A stretch of 64,000 nt of DNA from Clostridium sp. DL-VIII. Its GTDB lineage: Bacteria; Bacillota; Clostridia; Clostridiales; Clostridiaceae. Below are positions 27,097-35,924 of this stretch, one piece after another. The stretch covers positions 2,488,501-2,552,500 of the forward strand of contig NZ_CM001240.1 of NCBI RefSeq assembly GCF_000230835.1, given 5' to 3'. The notes below the pieces were generated by a model. It was not told the origin of the DNA and searched no databases. It worked only from the letters and a program-made list of their open reading frames with translations. How positions within the stretch are numbered: position 1 is the first letter of the stretch; each line of letters opens with the position of its first letter. The position numbers and the translations under genes are program-made.

Positions 27097-27188
27097 AGAC
27101 AAGCGAATTAAATTTTTAGAAGTTAAATTAATAGCATATTTTTATTGATAATTAGCACTATGAATTTAATTGTTTAAAGCTAAATTGT

Positions 27189-27265
27189 GGTGAACGTAGT
27201 TCAGTTGGTAGAGCGCCAGTTTGTGGCACTGGTTGTCGTGGGTTCGAGTCCCATCGTTCACCCCA
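27189..27265 (+). tRNA. tRNA-His (anticodon GTG)
   Basis: Acceptor GTGAACG pairs with CGTTCAC, with an extra G at -1 facing C73 as required for tRNA-His. The anticodon loop reads TTGTGGC and the T loop GGTTCGAGTCC. CCA is encoded. Confidence 0.95.
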
Positions 27266-27268
27266 CAA

Positions 27269-27343
27269 TGGGATGTCGCCAAGCGGTAAGGCAATGGATT
27301 CTGACTCCATCATTCGCAGGTTCGAATCCTGTCATCCTAGCCA
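27269..27343 (+). tRNA. tRNA-Gln (anticodon CTG)
   Basis: Acceptor TGGGATG pairs with CATCCTA. The anticodon stem ATGGA/TCCAT surrounds the loop TTCTGAC with anticodon CTG. The T arm is CAGGTTCGAATCCTG and CCA is encoded. It starts three bases after tRNA-His. Confidence 0.93.
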
Positions 27344-27347
27344 GTGA

Positions 27348-27423
27348 GGTTCACTAGCTCAGTCGGTAGAGCACATGACTTTTAATCATGGTGTCCCGGG
27401 TTCGATTCCCGGGTGAGCCACCA
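27348..27423 (+). tRNA. tRNA-Lys (anticodon TTT)
   Basis: Acceptor GGTTCAC pairs with GTGAGCC. The anticodon loop is CTTTTAA with anticodon TTT, the T arm is CCGGGTTCGATTCCCGG and CCA is encoded. It is the third gene of the operon. Confidence 0.95.
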
Positions 27424-27478
27424 AATTGATTGAAATATATAATAATTATGAGTTTTAATATTATTATATGAGTATATG

Positions 27479-27522
27479 AAAAACCTTCAAATGCATTATT
27501 AACTGCATTTGAAGGTTTTTCT
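27479..27522 (+). terminator. Intrinsic terminator of the tRNA operon
   Basis: A 17-base-pair stem (AAAAACCTTCAAATGCA on the left, complement at 27504-27520) around TTATTAAC, ending in TTTTT. Confidence 0.85.
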
Positions 27523-27536
27523 GTATGCTGAAATAT

Positions 27537-27700
27537 TAAGGCATATCAAATAAATAACAAGTCCACTTACAAGGCTATTTCTCATCATGCTGCGTCAACA
27601 AAATACCCTAATAGGCCTGGACATGAGGTCATTTTGTTTCCTGCCCTGATGAAAAATATCCATCGCAATTTTTGACTTGTTATTTATTTTAATGTGCCTA
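27537..27700. repeat. MITE-like element, copy 1
   Basis: 164 bases bounded by imperfect terminal inverted repeats of 27 bases: the left arm ends in AAATAAATAACAAGTC and the right arm is its complement. The outermost bases are TAAGGC... and ...GTGCCTA. The interior is non-coding and GC-richer. It matches the element at 58716-58904 in both termini and interior, for example ATGAAAAATAT and CATGAGG against ATGAGGG. No transposase is inside, as expected of a non-autonomous element. Confidence 0.7.
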
Positions 27701-27727
27701 AATTGAAGAATGATATTTATAATAATA

Positions 27728-29026
27728 TTAAACACTCCCTGTAAATGTTAGGTATATTAGTATTGCATTTAATGATATTATTATAGCTGCTATTAGAATG
27801 CCCAAAATTCTCACAAAACCCTTATTAGCTAAAATGCCCATTAAATCTTTACGTTTAGCTATTATCAGCATTTGAATTATAGGAAACGGCAAGATGAAGC
27901 TTAGTGCCACCTGGCTTAAGACAAGTGCATTCATTGGATTTATTCCTAGTGCAATTATAATTAATGCTGGCATCATTGTTATAAGTCTTCTGATATTTAC
28001 TGGAATACTTAAATTAACAAATCCTTTCATAATTGTCTGCCCAGCTATTGTTCCGACCGCTGAAGAAGATAAGCCTGAGGCAAGAAGAGCTATTCCAAAT
28101 GCACTACTTGATAGAGAGCCCAATAATGGCTGCAAAGAAGTATGAGCTTGTTCCATTGTGTCAACAGTTAATCCATTTCTATTAAATACAGCAGCAGAAA
28201 CTATAACCATTGCAGCATTTACTATAAAGGCAAGATTCATTGCAATGGTGACATCAATCTTTTCCATTTTCAAATGTTTTAATTTTCCCTTATCAGAACA
28301 ATCGATGCATCTATGCTGAACTAATTGTGAATGCAAATATATTACATGAGGCATAACAGTTGCACCAAGCATTCCTACAGCTATTAATACAGCTTCATTA
28401 TTTGGAAGTGATGGTATCAATGTGTGCATGCCAACCTGAAACCAATCTGGCTTAGCAAGAAATAATTCTATTGTATATGCAGCACATATTATTGCAACGA
28501 GTGCTGAAATTATTACTTCGATAGCTTTTTGACCATACTTTTCCATATAACAAATCATATATGTTATTAATCCCGTTATAAGTCCTGAATATATCATGGG
28601 AATGTGGAATAACAAATATAATCCTAATGTTCCACCAAGAAATTCTGCTAAATCTGTTGCCATAGCACCTATCTCTGCAATTATCCAAAACAACCAGTTC
28701 ATGCTTTTGGGAAAAACTTTAGAACACATTTCTGGAAGATTATGGCCAGTTGCTATTCCAAGTTTGGCAGACATTATTTGAAGAAATATAGCCATTAGAT
28801 TACTAAATAAAATAACCCAAATTAGAGCATAACCAAACTTTGATCCGCCGCTGATATTAGTTGCAAAGTTTCCAGGATCTACATATGCCACGCTTACAAT
28901 AAAAGCAGGACCAATAAATTTTGCTAACTGTTTTAATTTATTTGTATCAGTATCTATAGCCTTTTGTAATGCAGGAAAGCTAGAGATTTGAGTATCCGTA
29001 TCTGTTAAAGTTCTTTCGTTTATCAA
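27728..29026 (-). CDS. mntH: Nramp-family Mn(II)/metal transporter MntH
   Basis: A 432-residue, eleven-helix divalent-metal:proton symporter. TM1 carries the metal-binding VDPGNFATNISGG motif and TM6 carries GATVMPHVIYLHS, the two Nramp signatures; GAMATDLAEFLGG in TM3 is also typical. Translation begins at TTG 29026 behind AAAGGTG. The gene is divergent from a DtxR/MntR-type regulator whose start lies 252 bases away, with three similar dyads in between, so repression by Mn(II)-bound MntR is likely. It supplies manganese to the cytoplasm. Confidence 0.9.
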   Translation of the reverse strand: MINERTLTDTDTQISSFPALQKAIDTDTNKLKQLAKFIGPAFIVSVAYVDPGNFATNISGGSKFGYALIWVILFSNLMAIFLQIMSAKLGIATGHNLPEMCSKVFPKSMNWLFWIIAEIGAMATDLAEFLGGTLGLYLLFHIPMIYSGLITGLITYMICYMEKYGQKAIEVIISALVAIICAAYTIELFLAKPDWFQVGMHTLIPSLPNNEAVLIAVGMLGATVMPHVIYLHSQLVQHRCIDCSDKGKLKHLKMEKIDVTIAMNLAFIVNAAMVIVSAAVFNRNGLTVDTMEQAHTSLQPLLGSLSSSAFGIALLASGLSSSAVGTIAGQTIMKGFVNLSIPVNIRRLITMMPALIIIALGINPMNALVLSQVALSFILPFPIIQMLIIAKRKDLMGILANKGFVRILGILIAAIIISLNAILIYLTFTGSV

Positions 29027-29066
29027 CTTAATACATCACCTTTCTTATTTTGTTCTTATATGTGAT

Positions 29067-29152
29067 TAACATAGTTACTACAATTTAACATTGTTAGCTT
29101 CGACTAAATTTATGTTTATACTACAAACTATGCGCTAACATGATAAATGTTA
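29067..29152. promoter_or_regulatory. Three related dyads, candidate MntR operators
   Basis: TAACATAGTTA at 29067-29077, TAACATTGTTA at 29086-29096 and TAACATGATAAATGTTA at 29136-29152 are all perfect inverted repeats sharing TAAC/GTTA arms. They lie between divergent mntH and the MntR-like gene. The motif differs from the Bacillus MntR box. Operator function is inferred from repetition, symmetry and position. Confidence 0.55.
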
Positions 29153-29277
29153 CGATTAAGTAATTTTTTGAGCTAATATACATATAATGAATTAAATAAG
29201 TTCTGAGTAAGGTTATTAGAAAATAATAATATTTTAAATTTGTTATTTTTTTAATATACCTAAAGGTGGGTGATAAC

Positions 29278-29748
29278 ATGATAAAAAATGATTTTTATAC
29301 CTTTAATGAATATATGAAGAAAGAAGATAAATCACTTACTGCATCTATGGAAGATTACCTTGAAATGATATATAGATTATCAATGAAAAATGGTTTTACA
29401 AGAATACATGAATTATCTAATGCGCTTAATGTTCAGCCTCCTTCTGCTACGAAAATGGTGCAGAAATTAGCAGAATTGAAACTCTTGAAATACGAAAGAT
29501 ATGGAATCTTAGTACTTGAACAAGATGGAAAAAATCTTGGAGAAGTATTGCTTAACAGGCATAATACAATTGAAAACTTTCTAAGAATCCTTGATGTTCC
29601 AGATTCTGAAATATTGGATGAAACAGAAAAAATTGAACATACCATAAGTAAGGAAACAGCAAAATGTTTTAAAGATTTTGTGAACTTTATTAATGACAAT
29701 CCTAATATAATTGATAAATTTAAAGTTTATAGACGAACTTTAAAATGA
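29278..29748 (+). CDS. mntR: DtxR/MntR-family metal-dependent regulator
   Basis: A 156-residue metalloregulator. The winged helix is LTASMEDYLEMIYRLSMKNG, ELSNALNVQPPSATKMVQKL. The dimerisation and metal domain has EVLLNRHNTIENFLRIL and DETEKIEHTISKET, with the H/E/H ligand pattern of the MntR/IdeR group. No SH3 C-terminal domain is present, as in MntR. A GTG at 29266 is in frame, but AAGGTGG favours the ATG at 29278. Its likely target is the divergent mntH. Confidence 0.87.
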   Translation: MIKNDFYTFNEYMKKEDKSLTASMEDYLEMIYRLSMKNGFTRIHELSNALNVQPPSATKMVQKLAELKLLKYERYGILVLEQDGKNLGEVLLNRHNTIENFLRILDVPDSEILDETEKIEHTISKETAKCFKDFVNFINDNPNIIDKFKVYRRTLK

Positions 29749-29817
29749 CACAAGTAAGTTTATTATTTTTTCTGTTTAGAGCTTTCTAATAATAGTAAGG
29801 AAAATAGTATGAAAGAA

Positions 29818-29852
29818 AAAAGACTTCGTATAAGTTTGTACGAAGTCTTATG
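29818..29852 (+). terminator. Intrinsic terminator of mntR
   Basis: AAGACTTCGTA pairs with TACGAAGTCTT, preceded by an A-run; the trailing T-run is short. Confidence 0.6.
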
Positions 29853-30048
29853 CATTTTGGAATAATTAGGTAAAGCTAGCATATCTTAAAAAATGTTTTA
29901 GAAATTTAACTAATTTAATCTTATTATATAGAATTTGGAAAGAAAATAGAAGTGCATGGAATTAATACCTGGTATATAAATGATTTTCTTACCTTATACT
30001 AATTCCAAGCAAAGAATGCTTTTATTTTATACGAAAGAAGGAATTTGT

Positions 30049-32511
30049 TTGGACAAAAAATTTAAAATATCTGTTGTATTAACAATGCTCATAGCTATCT
30101 TTTGTTCTTTTATAGTTAATGAAAATGTTTATGCTGAAGCTAGTGAAGATAATAATGTCCATCTCATTTTAGAGGCATCAACTTCAGAAAAAACTATTCC
30201 TAAAAATTTTCGAAAGACCAGTGATTTAACTACTATTAAGGATAATAAAAATTTAAACTTAAATGGTTTAGACAAATTAAATATTTCTGGAAGCCAGCAA
30301 TTTTCTGAGTTCAATCTTCCGCTATTAGTAAAGGCTATAGGGACTTCAATTCCAATAACTGTAATTGACTTGAGACAGGAATCTCACGGATTTATTAATG
30401 GCAACGCAGTAAGCTGGGCAAACCAAAAGAATAATGCTAATGAAGGATTAAGCAGAGAACAGGTTTTAGCAAATGAAGCAAGTAAGCTAAAAAGTATTAA
30501 ACTAAATGAACCTATGAGTTTTTATAACAAACCTAATCAGACTATTGTTACAACAAAAGTTAAGGATGAAAATGAACTTACTAAATCAAATTCTTTATCT
30601 TATAGTAGGATAACTGTTCGAGATGGGGGAATACCTTCTGATGAAATGGTCGACTATTTTGTGGGATTAGTAAAGTCTGCATATCAAAACTCCTGGCTGC
30701 ATTTTCACTGCAAGGCTGGAGTTGGAAGAACTACTGAATTTATGATTATGTATGATATGATTAAAAACTATAAAGCAGCCAGTGCTGATGAGATTATAAA
30801 CAGGCAGCTGGCATTAGCAAAATTTAATGATTCTAATATAAATTCTTTTAAGAATAAAGAAAGAATGGACTTTTTAAATAAATTTTATGAGTATTCCAAA
30901 TCAAATGGAGACTCTTTTAATACAAAATGGAGTGAATGGAAGAAAACATCTGCTGATAAAAAAACAGCGTCTTTTCCGGGATATTCCATACTTAATGCAA
31001 ATTCTAGTTATATAAAAAATTCAGTGACTCCTAAGTCCTTTTATGTAATCTCTTTAGATTTATTGACACCTAGTGAAAGAACAATGGTTGCCAGCCTTCA
31101 GGGGCTGGTTAATAACCATTGTTCTTTTCAAATATACACAATTAATTCTTCTCAGTCAGATTATAAGATATGGCTTGAAGACTTAAAAGAAAATTATAAA
31201 ATTTCATATAAAATAATATCAGACCCATGGAAATTATTAAGTATTTATAAAAAGTATATTGATGGGTATGTACTTTATAGTAATAAAACTTCTAAGGACC
31301 CATCTATCAATAATGCATGCTCTTTTGCAGCTTTAAATAAAGCGATAGTAGTCGATGAAGTTATTGAGCCAAAAGTTAGAGATATGGGGATAAGATTTAA
31401 AGGGGATTGCAGGGGGACAGATGAAAGCTGGGCATATGAAAAGTTGTGGAATAAAGGATTGAATAATTCAACGGTTATCGAGCTTTCGCCCGATAAAGAT
31501 GCAGCGTTAAGAGATTATGCAATAATGACTAAATCATTAGTATTTTATGAAAATAGTATAGATAAGGCAAACCTAAGAGATAAGGTATTTTCTAGTATGG
31601 GGAATAATTCAATTTGTTTAGGATGGGGACCAGATGAATTCAATAATGTAAGTACTGCTTCAAAATATGGTGTGAGTGTGGTTGCAGCAGATTGGGCATA
31701 TAATTTGAGTACACTAAGCGCTTTTCGTTCAATATCTGTAGCTAAAAGATGGAAGCTGGAAATTCCAAAAGAAGATAATGTTCATTATGTGACTTTCATA
31801 ATGTCCGATGGAGATAATCTCCAATGGAATCTTGGAAATAACTATACTTCTGATAAATGGTTTGGGTTTCCTGATAGAAATAAACTTCCCCTAGGATGGT
31901 CTATGACACCCGCTTTATATTATTTAGCTCCAACTGTGTTTAATTTATATTATAAAAATGTAATTAGCGATAATGTTAATAATAATTTCATAGTATCACC
32001 TTCTGGGAATGGGTACATGTATCCTAGTAAATTTGATAGAAGTAAATTAGGACCATATATTAATGAATTGAATGAGTATATGAGAAAAGTGAATCAAAAA
32101 TATGTGGCAATAATAGATGATTCGGCTTTTGAAAATATTGAACTTTGGAATAAGTTTACTGAAAAGCCTGATATCCAAGGAATGTTTTATCTAGATTATA
32201 AAAGACATGATGAATATAAGGGAAGAATTCTATGGTCAAATAATAAACCAGTAGTATCATGCAGAGACTTACTGTGGGAATCGCTTGAAAATGAAGATGA
32301 ATTAGTGGAAAGGATAAAAAGCAGGGTTGATGCAGGTCAAATTAATGTATCTAGTCCTGATGCATATACTTTTGTTTATGTTCATGCTTGGAGCAAAGAT
32401 GTAATTAATGTTAAAGCTGTTATAGATGAGTTAGAGAAAAATCAAAATGTAAGAATAGTTACTCCAGAAATTTTTATGAAATTAATAAAAAATAATGTTA
32501 CGCACCAATAA
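30049..32511 (+). CDS. Secreted phytase-like phosphatase fused to a GxGYxYP domain
   Basis: 820 residues. An upstream ATG at 29980 is in frame, but GAAGGA six bases before TTG 30049 gives a clean signal peptide (KKFKISVVLTMLIAIFCSF, ending VYAEA). The first third is a PTP-like inositol polyphosphatase: VIDLRQESHGFING, then the P-loop HFHCKAGVGRT with Cx5R. The rest is the GxGYxYP family: WRSISVAKRW-like segment, MSDGDNLQWNLG, and SPSGNGYMYP near the end, found in predicted extracellular carbohydrate-active proteins. Joining both in one chain suggests a secreted enzyme acting on phosphorylated polyols or glycans. Monocistronic. Confidence 0.75.
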   Translation: MDKKFKISVVLTMLIAIFCSFIVNENVYAEASEDNNVHLILEASTSEKTIPKNFRKTSDLTTIKDNKNLNLNGLDKLNISGSQQFSEFNLPLLVKAIGTSIPITVIDLRQESHGFINGNAVSWANQKNNANEGLSREQVLANEASKLKSIKLNEPMSFYNKPNQTIVTTKVKDENELTKSNSLSYSRITVRDGGIPSDEMVDYFVGLVKSAYQNSWLHFHCKAGVGRTTEFMIMYDMIKNYKAASADEIINRQLALAKFNDSNINSFKNKERMDFLNKFYEYSKSNGDSFNTKWSEWKKTSADKKTASFPGYSILNANSSYIKNSVTPKSFYVISLDLLTPSERTMVASLQGLVNNHCSFQIYTINSSQSDYKIWLEDLKENYKISYKIISDPWKLLSIYKKYIDGYVLYSNKTSKDPSINNACSFAALNKAIVVDEVIEPKVRDMGIRFKGDCRGTDESWAYEKLWNKGLNNSTVIELSPDKDAALRDYAIMTKSLVFYENSIDKANLRDKVFSSMGNNSICLGWGPDEFNNVSTASKYGVSVVAADWAYNLSTLSAFRSISVAKRWKLEIPKEDNVHYVTFIMSDGDNLQWNLGNNYTSDKWFGFPDRNKLPLGWSMTPALYYLAPTVFNLYYKNVISDNVNNNFIVSPSGNGYMYPSKFDRSKLGPYINELNEYMRKVNQKYVAIIDDSAFENIELWNKFTEKPDIQGMFYLDYKRHDEYKGRILWSNNKPVVSCRDLLWESLENEDELVERIKSRVDAGQINVSSPDAYTFVYVHAWSKDVINVKAVIDELEKNQNVRIVTPEIFMKLIKNNVTHQ

Positions 32512-32615
32512 TTAGCTATATTTGAGTTCTGTTTTAAGCAGATAAAGCTAATACTAGTGATAAAATATGAATTTGATGAATATAATATTCTGATAAAAAT
32601 ATAAAGAGGGAAAAT

Positions 32616-33980
32616 ATGGAGAATACAAACAATACAAATCTTGCAGATAGAACAGGTGGATTAAAAATTCAATGTTTTAGAGGTGATGATTACATTCCGA
32701 TTGATGGTGCTAAGATAACTGTAAGAGGAACAGCAGATTCTGAAAACGCTAATAATGTAGAACTTACCACAGATTCAGCAGGATTAACTGAGGTAATAGA
32801 TCTAACAGCACCGCCATTAGAATACTCTTTAAATGAAAATAGCAATCAAATACCTTATAGTGTATATGATATAACGGTTGAAAGAAGCGGTTTTAATCCT
32901 ATAATAATACGAGGATGTCAAGTATTTCCCACAAGGATTGCATATCAAATATGTAATTTAGAGATAAGTTCAGCACGTGGATATATGAGACAGGAAATAA
33001 TAAATATACAGCCAAATACTTTAAATGGAAATTTTCCGCCTAAGATACCGGAAGACCCTGAGAAACCATTACCGGAGCCAACTTCAGGAGTTGTACTGCC
33101 TCAGCCGGTAGTTCCTGAATATGTCACTGTCCATCAAGGTGGACCGGATGACCCATCTGCACCAAATTATAGAGTGCCATTTAAAGACTATATTAAAAAT
33201 GTAGCATCCTGTGAAATATATTCAACTTGGACTGAATCAGCCTTAAGAGCAAATATCTTTTGCATTGTATCATTTACCTTAAATAGAATTTTTACTGAAT
33301 GGTATAGAGGAAAAGGTAAAAATTTTGATATTACAAGCTCTACGGCTTATGATCAAGCCTTTAATTATGGTAGAAACTTTTATGATAACATAAGTCAGAT
33401 TGTAGATGAAATTTTCTCGACATATGTAAGAAGAATCGGAAGAAAGCAGCCACTTTTCACACAATACTGTGATGGAAAAAGCGTTACATGCCCACAGTGG
33501 TTAAGTCAATGGGGAAGTCAGGAATTAGGACGTCAAGGCCTTGGACCATATGACATATTAACTCGTTATTATGGAACAGATATTGAATTAGTAACAGCAG
33601 AAAAAGTTGCTGGAAGCCCAATGTCCTATCCGGGAGAAGAACTTACTATAGGATCAAGAGGTCCAGCAGTAAGGGCAATTCAAGGTCAATTAAATAGAAT
33701 AGCAAGGAATTACCCATTGATTCCACGACTTGCTGAGGATGGAATATATGGACCAAAGACTGCACAGTCAGTAAAAACCTTTCAACAGATATTTTCGCTG
33801 CCACAAACAGGAATAGTTGACTATGCAACCTGGTATAAGATATCAGATGTTTATGTCGGTGTAACAAGAATTGCAGAACTTACTACTACTGAATCAAGCA
33901 GGGCATGGAAAAATGAATTCATACCACCAACAATATTAGGAATGGATGATAAAAGATTTGTTCCAAGGTTCTATTACTAG
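32616..33980 (+). CDS. Peptidoglycan-binding-domain protein, spore or cell-wall associated
   Basis: A 454-residue protein without signal peptide or membrane segment. Residues about 12-115 look like a Cna-B/transthyretin-like beta domain (GGLKIQCFRGDDYIPIDGAK). A proline-rich linker (PEDPEKPLPEP) and a central aromatic domain (CEIYSTWTESALRANIFCIV) follow. A C-terminal PG_binding_1 domain is present (LTIGSRGPAVRAIQGQLNRI, DGIYGPKTAQSVKTFQ). The central part resembles clostridial proteins annotated as spore cortex-lytic or SpoIID-like, but I cannot confirm a catalytic site. Confidence 0.7.
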   Translation: MENTNNTNLADRTGGLKIQCFRGDDYIPIDGAKITVRGTADSENANNVELTTDSAGLTEVIDLTAPPLEYSLNENSNQIPYSVYDITVERSGFNPIIIRGCQVFPTRIAYQICNLEISSARGYMRQEIINIQPNTLNGNFPPKIPEDPEKPLPEPTSGVVLPQPVVPEYVTVHQGGPDDPSAPNYRVPFKDYIKNVASCEIYSTWTESALRANIFCIVSFTLNRIFTEWYRGKGKNFDITSSTAYDQAFNYGRNFYDNISQIVDEIFSTYVRRIGRKQPLFTQYCDGKSVTCPQWLSQWGSQELGRQGLGPYDILTRYYGTDIELVTAEKVAGSPMSYPGEELTIGSRGPAVRAIQGQLNRIARNYPLIPRLAEDGIYGPKTAQSVKTFQQIFSLPQTGIVDYATWYKISDVYVGVTRIAELTTTESSRAWKNEFIPPTILGMDDKRFVPRFYY

Positions 33981-34058
33981 ATAAATCAACTTAATAAACA
34001 GCCTGAATTAGAAAAATACAGTAGATCTTTATGAGATAATAATATTTAAGAGGTATTT

Positions 34059-34628
34059 ATGCATATGACTTTTAAGTTTAAACCTATTAATGAACTTATA
34101 GATAATATTTATTGTAATAGACAAAAACAATTTACCTTGGAGGAATTAGCACAATATGATGGAAGTGATGGAAAACCAACTTATGTGGCAGTAGATGGTA
34201 TAGTTTATGACTTGAGTAATGTATCGTCTTGGTCTGGAGGCAGTCACTTTGGGGTTAAGGCTGGAAAAGATTTAACTGATGAATTCAATTCTCATCATGG
34301 GATGAAGGAAATTCTTAGTAACATACCTAAGGTTGGTGTACTCAGTGAAAGGAAAGAGAGTCGCATTGTATCTATAACCAGGCAGCCTTTGGTAGATACA
34401 TATGATTTTAGCCCTGATGATTGGATACAATATATAACTCCACTAGTAGATGATGCATTAGAGGAAGCTGACGGTGGTGTAAGGCTTGAACATTTATTTC
34501 AAAAATATATTATGATAGGTATACTTGTTGGGCAGGGAAGAACTTTTCAAGAAGCGATTGATGAGATAGAAGAGTGGGAAAATACAGGCATAGCCAATCT
34601 GCTAGATGAGAGCAGGGAGAACGTATAA
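34059..34628 (+). CDS. Cytochrome-b5-like heme/steroid-binding domain protein
   Basis: 189 residues. The domain at about 25-95 reads FTLEELAQYDGSDGKPTYVA, VDGIVYDLSNVSSW and GGSHFGVKAGKDLTDEFNSHHG, the bacterial cytochrome-b5-like fold. The two histidines (in GSHFG and SHHG) may bind heme. The helical C-terminus (LVDDALEEADGGVRLEHLFQ) is unassigned. AAGAGG precedes the ATG. It follows the peptidoglycan-binding protein by 78 bases and may share its transcript. Confidence 0.78.
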   Translation: MHMTFKFKPINELIDNIYCNRQKQFTLEELAQYDGSDGKPTYVAVDGIVYDLSNVSSWSGGSHFGVKAGKDLTDEFNSHHGMKEILSNIPKVGVLSERKESRIVSITRQPLVDTYDFSPDDWIQYITPLVDDALEEADGGVRLEHLFQKYIMIGILVGQGRTFQEAIDEIEEWENTGIANLLDESRENV

Positions 34629-34629
34629 A

Positions 34630-34767
34630 ATAGAATTCATTACAAAGGATGATGAATTGAAAAATTTGCATGGACTTTTGCTTACTAAAAATGCACATGG
34701 ATTGTATGAGAAATATGGATTTGAAAGAAATACTGAAAAATTTATGCATAAAATTAGTGTCATATAG
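34630..34767 (+). pseudogene. GNAT acetyltransferase remnant
   Basis: An open frame without a usable start encodes GLLLTKNAHGLYEKYGFERN and then the tail TEKFMHKISVI. This is the C-terminal acetyl-CoA-binding and YEKxGF segment of GNAT N-acetyltransferases. The preceding residues (IEFITKDDELKNLH) suggest an internal deletion joined the N- and C-terminal pieces. It is the first of five broken genes in a row. Confidence 0.6.
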
Positions 34768-34821
34768 TTATAATTAAAAGTTATTTAAAACTAGCGTACT
34801 TTTTAAGCTATGTAATTGATG

Positions 34822-34860
34822 AAATAATCCTAAAGAGAGCACTTTTAGGATTATTTTTTC
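34822..34860 (+). terminator. Intrinsic terminator
   Basis: AAATAATCCTAAA pairs with TTTAGGATTATTT around GAGAGCAC-type loop bases and is followed by TTTC. It lies after the GNAT remnant. Confidence 0.75.
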
Positions 34861-35080
34861 AGTTCAAACGGTACTGGCTTTGAATCAAGCCAATGTTATA
34901 TTTCATGTTACTGTATTTATGAGGATTTTAATACAAAACAAACTCTGTAATATATATCAAATAGTAGTATATATTGTTATAATCTATATATATAATAAAA
35001 GTTATTTGTATAACATACTTATAAACGATAATTTATTAAGCAGTTTAAACTACTAACTTTAAATACAAAGAGGTGTAATT

Positions 35081-35254
35081 ATGAGAATACATGACAAATG
35101 CTTGCCGTGTGTGGTTAATCAAGCTATCAAAGTGGCCAATATTACAGGTGTTAATAATAAAGAAGAGCTATTGAGGAAGGTTTTTGCTTATCTTAGTAAA
35201 ATGGATTTTGAAGCTACCGCACCAGAAATAAAAAGATGTAATTCTAATTTATAG
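35081..35254 (+). pseudogene. Truncated DUF89/ARMT1-like protein
   Basis: 57 codons starting from ATG behind AAAGAGGTG. The residues KCLPCVVNQAIKVANITGVN match the N-terminal cysteine-containing helix of DUF89 damage-control phosphatases, whose full length is near 290 residues. A stop ends it at 35254 and no continuation is seen, so it is the stump of a deleted gene. It could still be translated. Confidence 0.55.
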
Positions 35255-35265
35255 AGGAGATTTTG

Positions 35266-35777
35266 ATGAGAACTAAATATGTAGTAGTAGAAGATTATAA
35301 TCCAGAATGGAAAAATGAATTTGAACATATAAAGAATGAATTATTAACAGTTTTATCTGGAAAAATAAATTCGATTGAACATGTAGGAAGTACATCTGTT
35401 GAAGGATTAGCAGCAAAACCAATTATCGATATAGATGTTGTAATCGACAGAAATTTTCAAGAGGTAAAAAAGCATTAGAGTCTATTGGATATATATATGA
35501 AGGAGATTTGGGGATATCGGGTAGAGAAGCATTTTGCTATGATAATAAGCCTCATTTAATGATACATCATTTGTATGTATGTAATAGATATAATGAAGAA
35601 TTACATAAGCATATAACATTTAGAAATTATTTAAGACAACATGAAGAAGATAGACGTAGATATACTTTAATAAAAAAAGAGATGGCTTTGAAATATCCAG
35701 AAGATATAGATTCATATATTGAAGGAAAGCAGTCTGTAATATTAGATATCTATAAGAAATGTGGGTTATGCGAATAA
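35266..35777 (+). pseudogene. GrpB/UPF0157 family gene with a frameshift
   Basis: Frame 1 from the ATG at 35266 gives [20 protein letters not shown] and [20 protein letters not shown], the GrpB nucleotidyltransferase-like signature. It ends at 35478. The second half continues in another frame from about 35470 ([20 protein letters not shown], then FRNYLRQHEEDRRRYTLIKK) to 35777. Adding one A to the A6 tract at 35466-35471 would restore about 170 residues of continuous GrpB protein. This is either a real single-base loss or a sequencing error in a homopolymer. GAGGAG precedes the ATG. Confidence 0.8.
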
Positions 35778-35795
35778 ACTTTAATTTAAGGTTGA

Positions 35796-35924
35796 ATGAA
35801 TAGTAATGGTGGAGAATGGATTAAGTGTCCAGAAGATGTTGTGGACTTAGCCATTTTTCTTGTAGGACAACCTGATATAGGGCCTACGGCGCAAAGTTTT
35901 AGCTTAATGAGAAGAGATATATGA
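35796..35924 (+). pseudogene. Short-chain dehydrogenase C-terminal remnant
   Basis: 42 codons encoding KCPEDVVDLAIFLVGQPDIG and PTAQSFSLMRRDI, the C-terminal end of an SDR-family oxidoreductase of the ketoacyl reductase type. The Rossmann fold and catalytic YxxxK are gone. Its stop overlaps the ATG of the next remnant. Confidence 0.6.
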
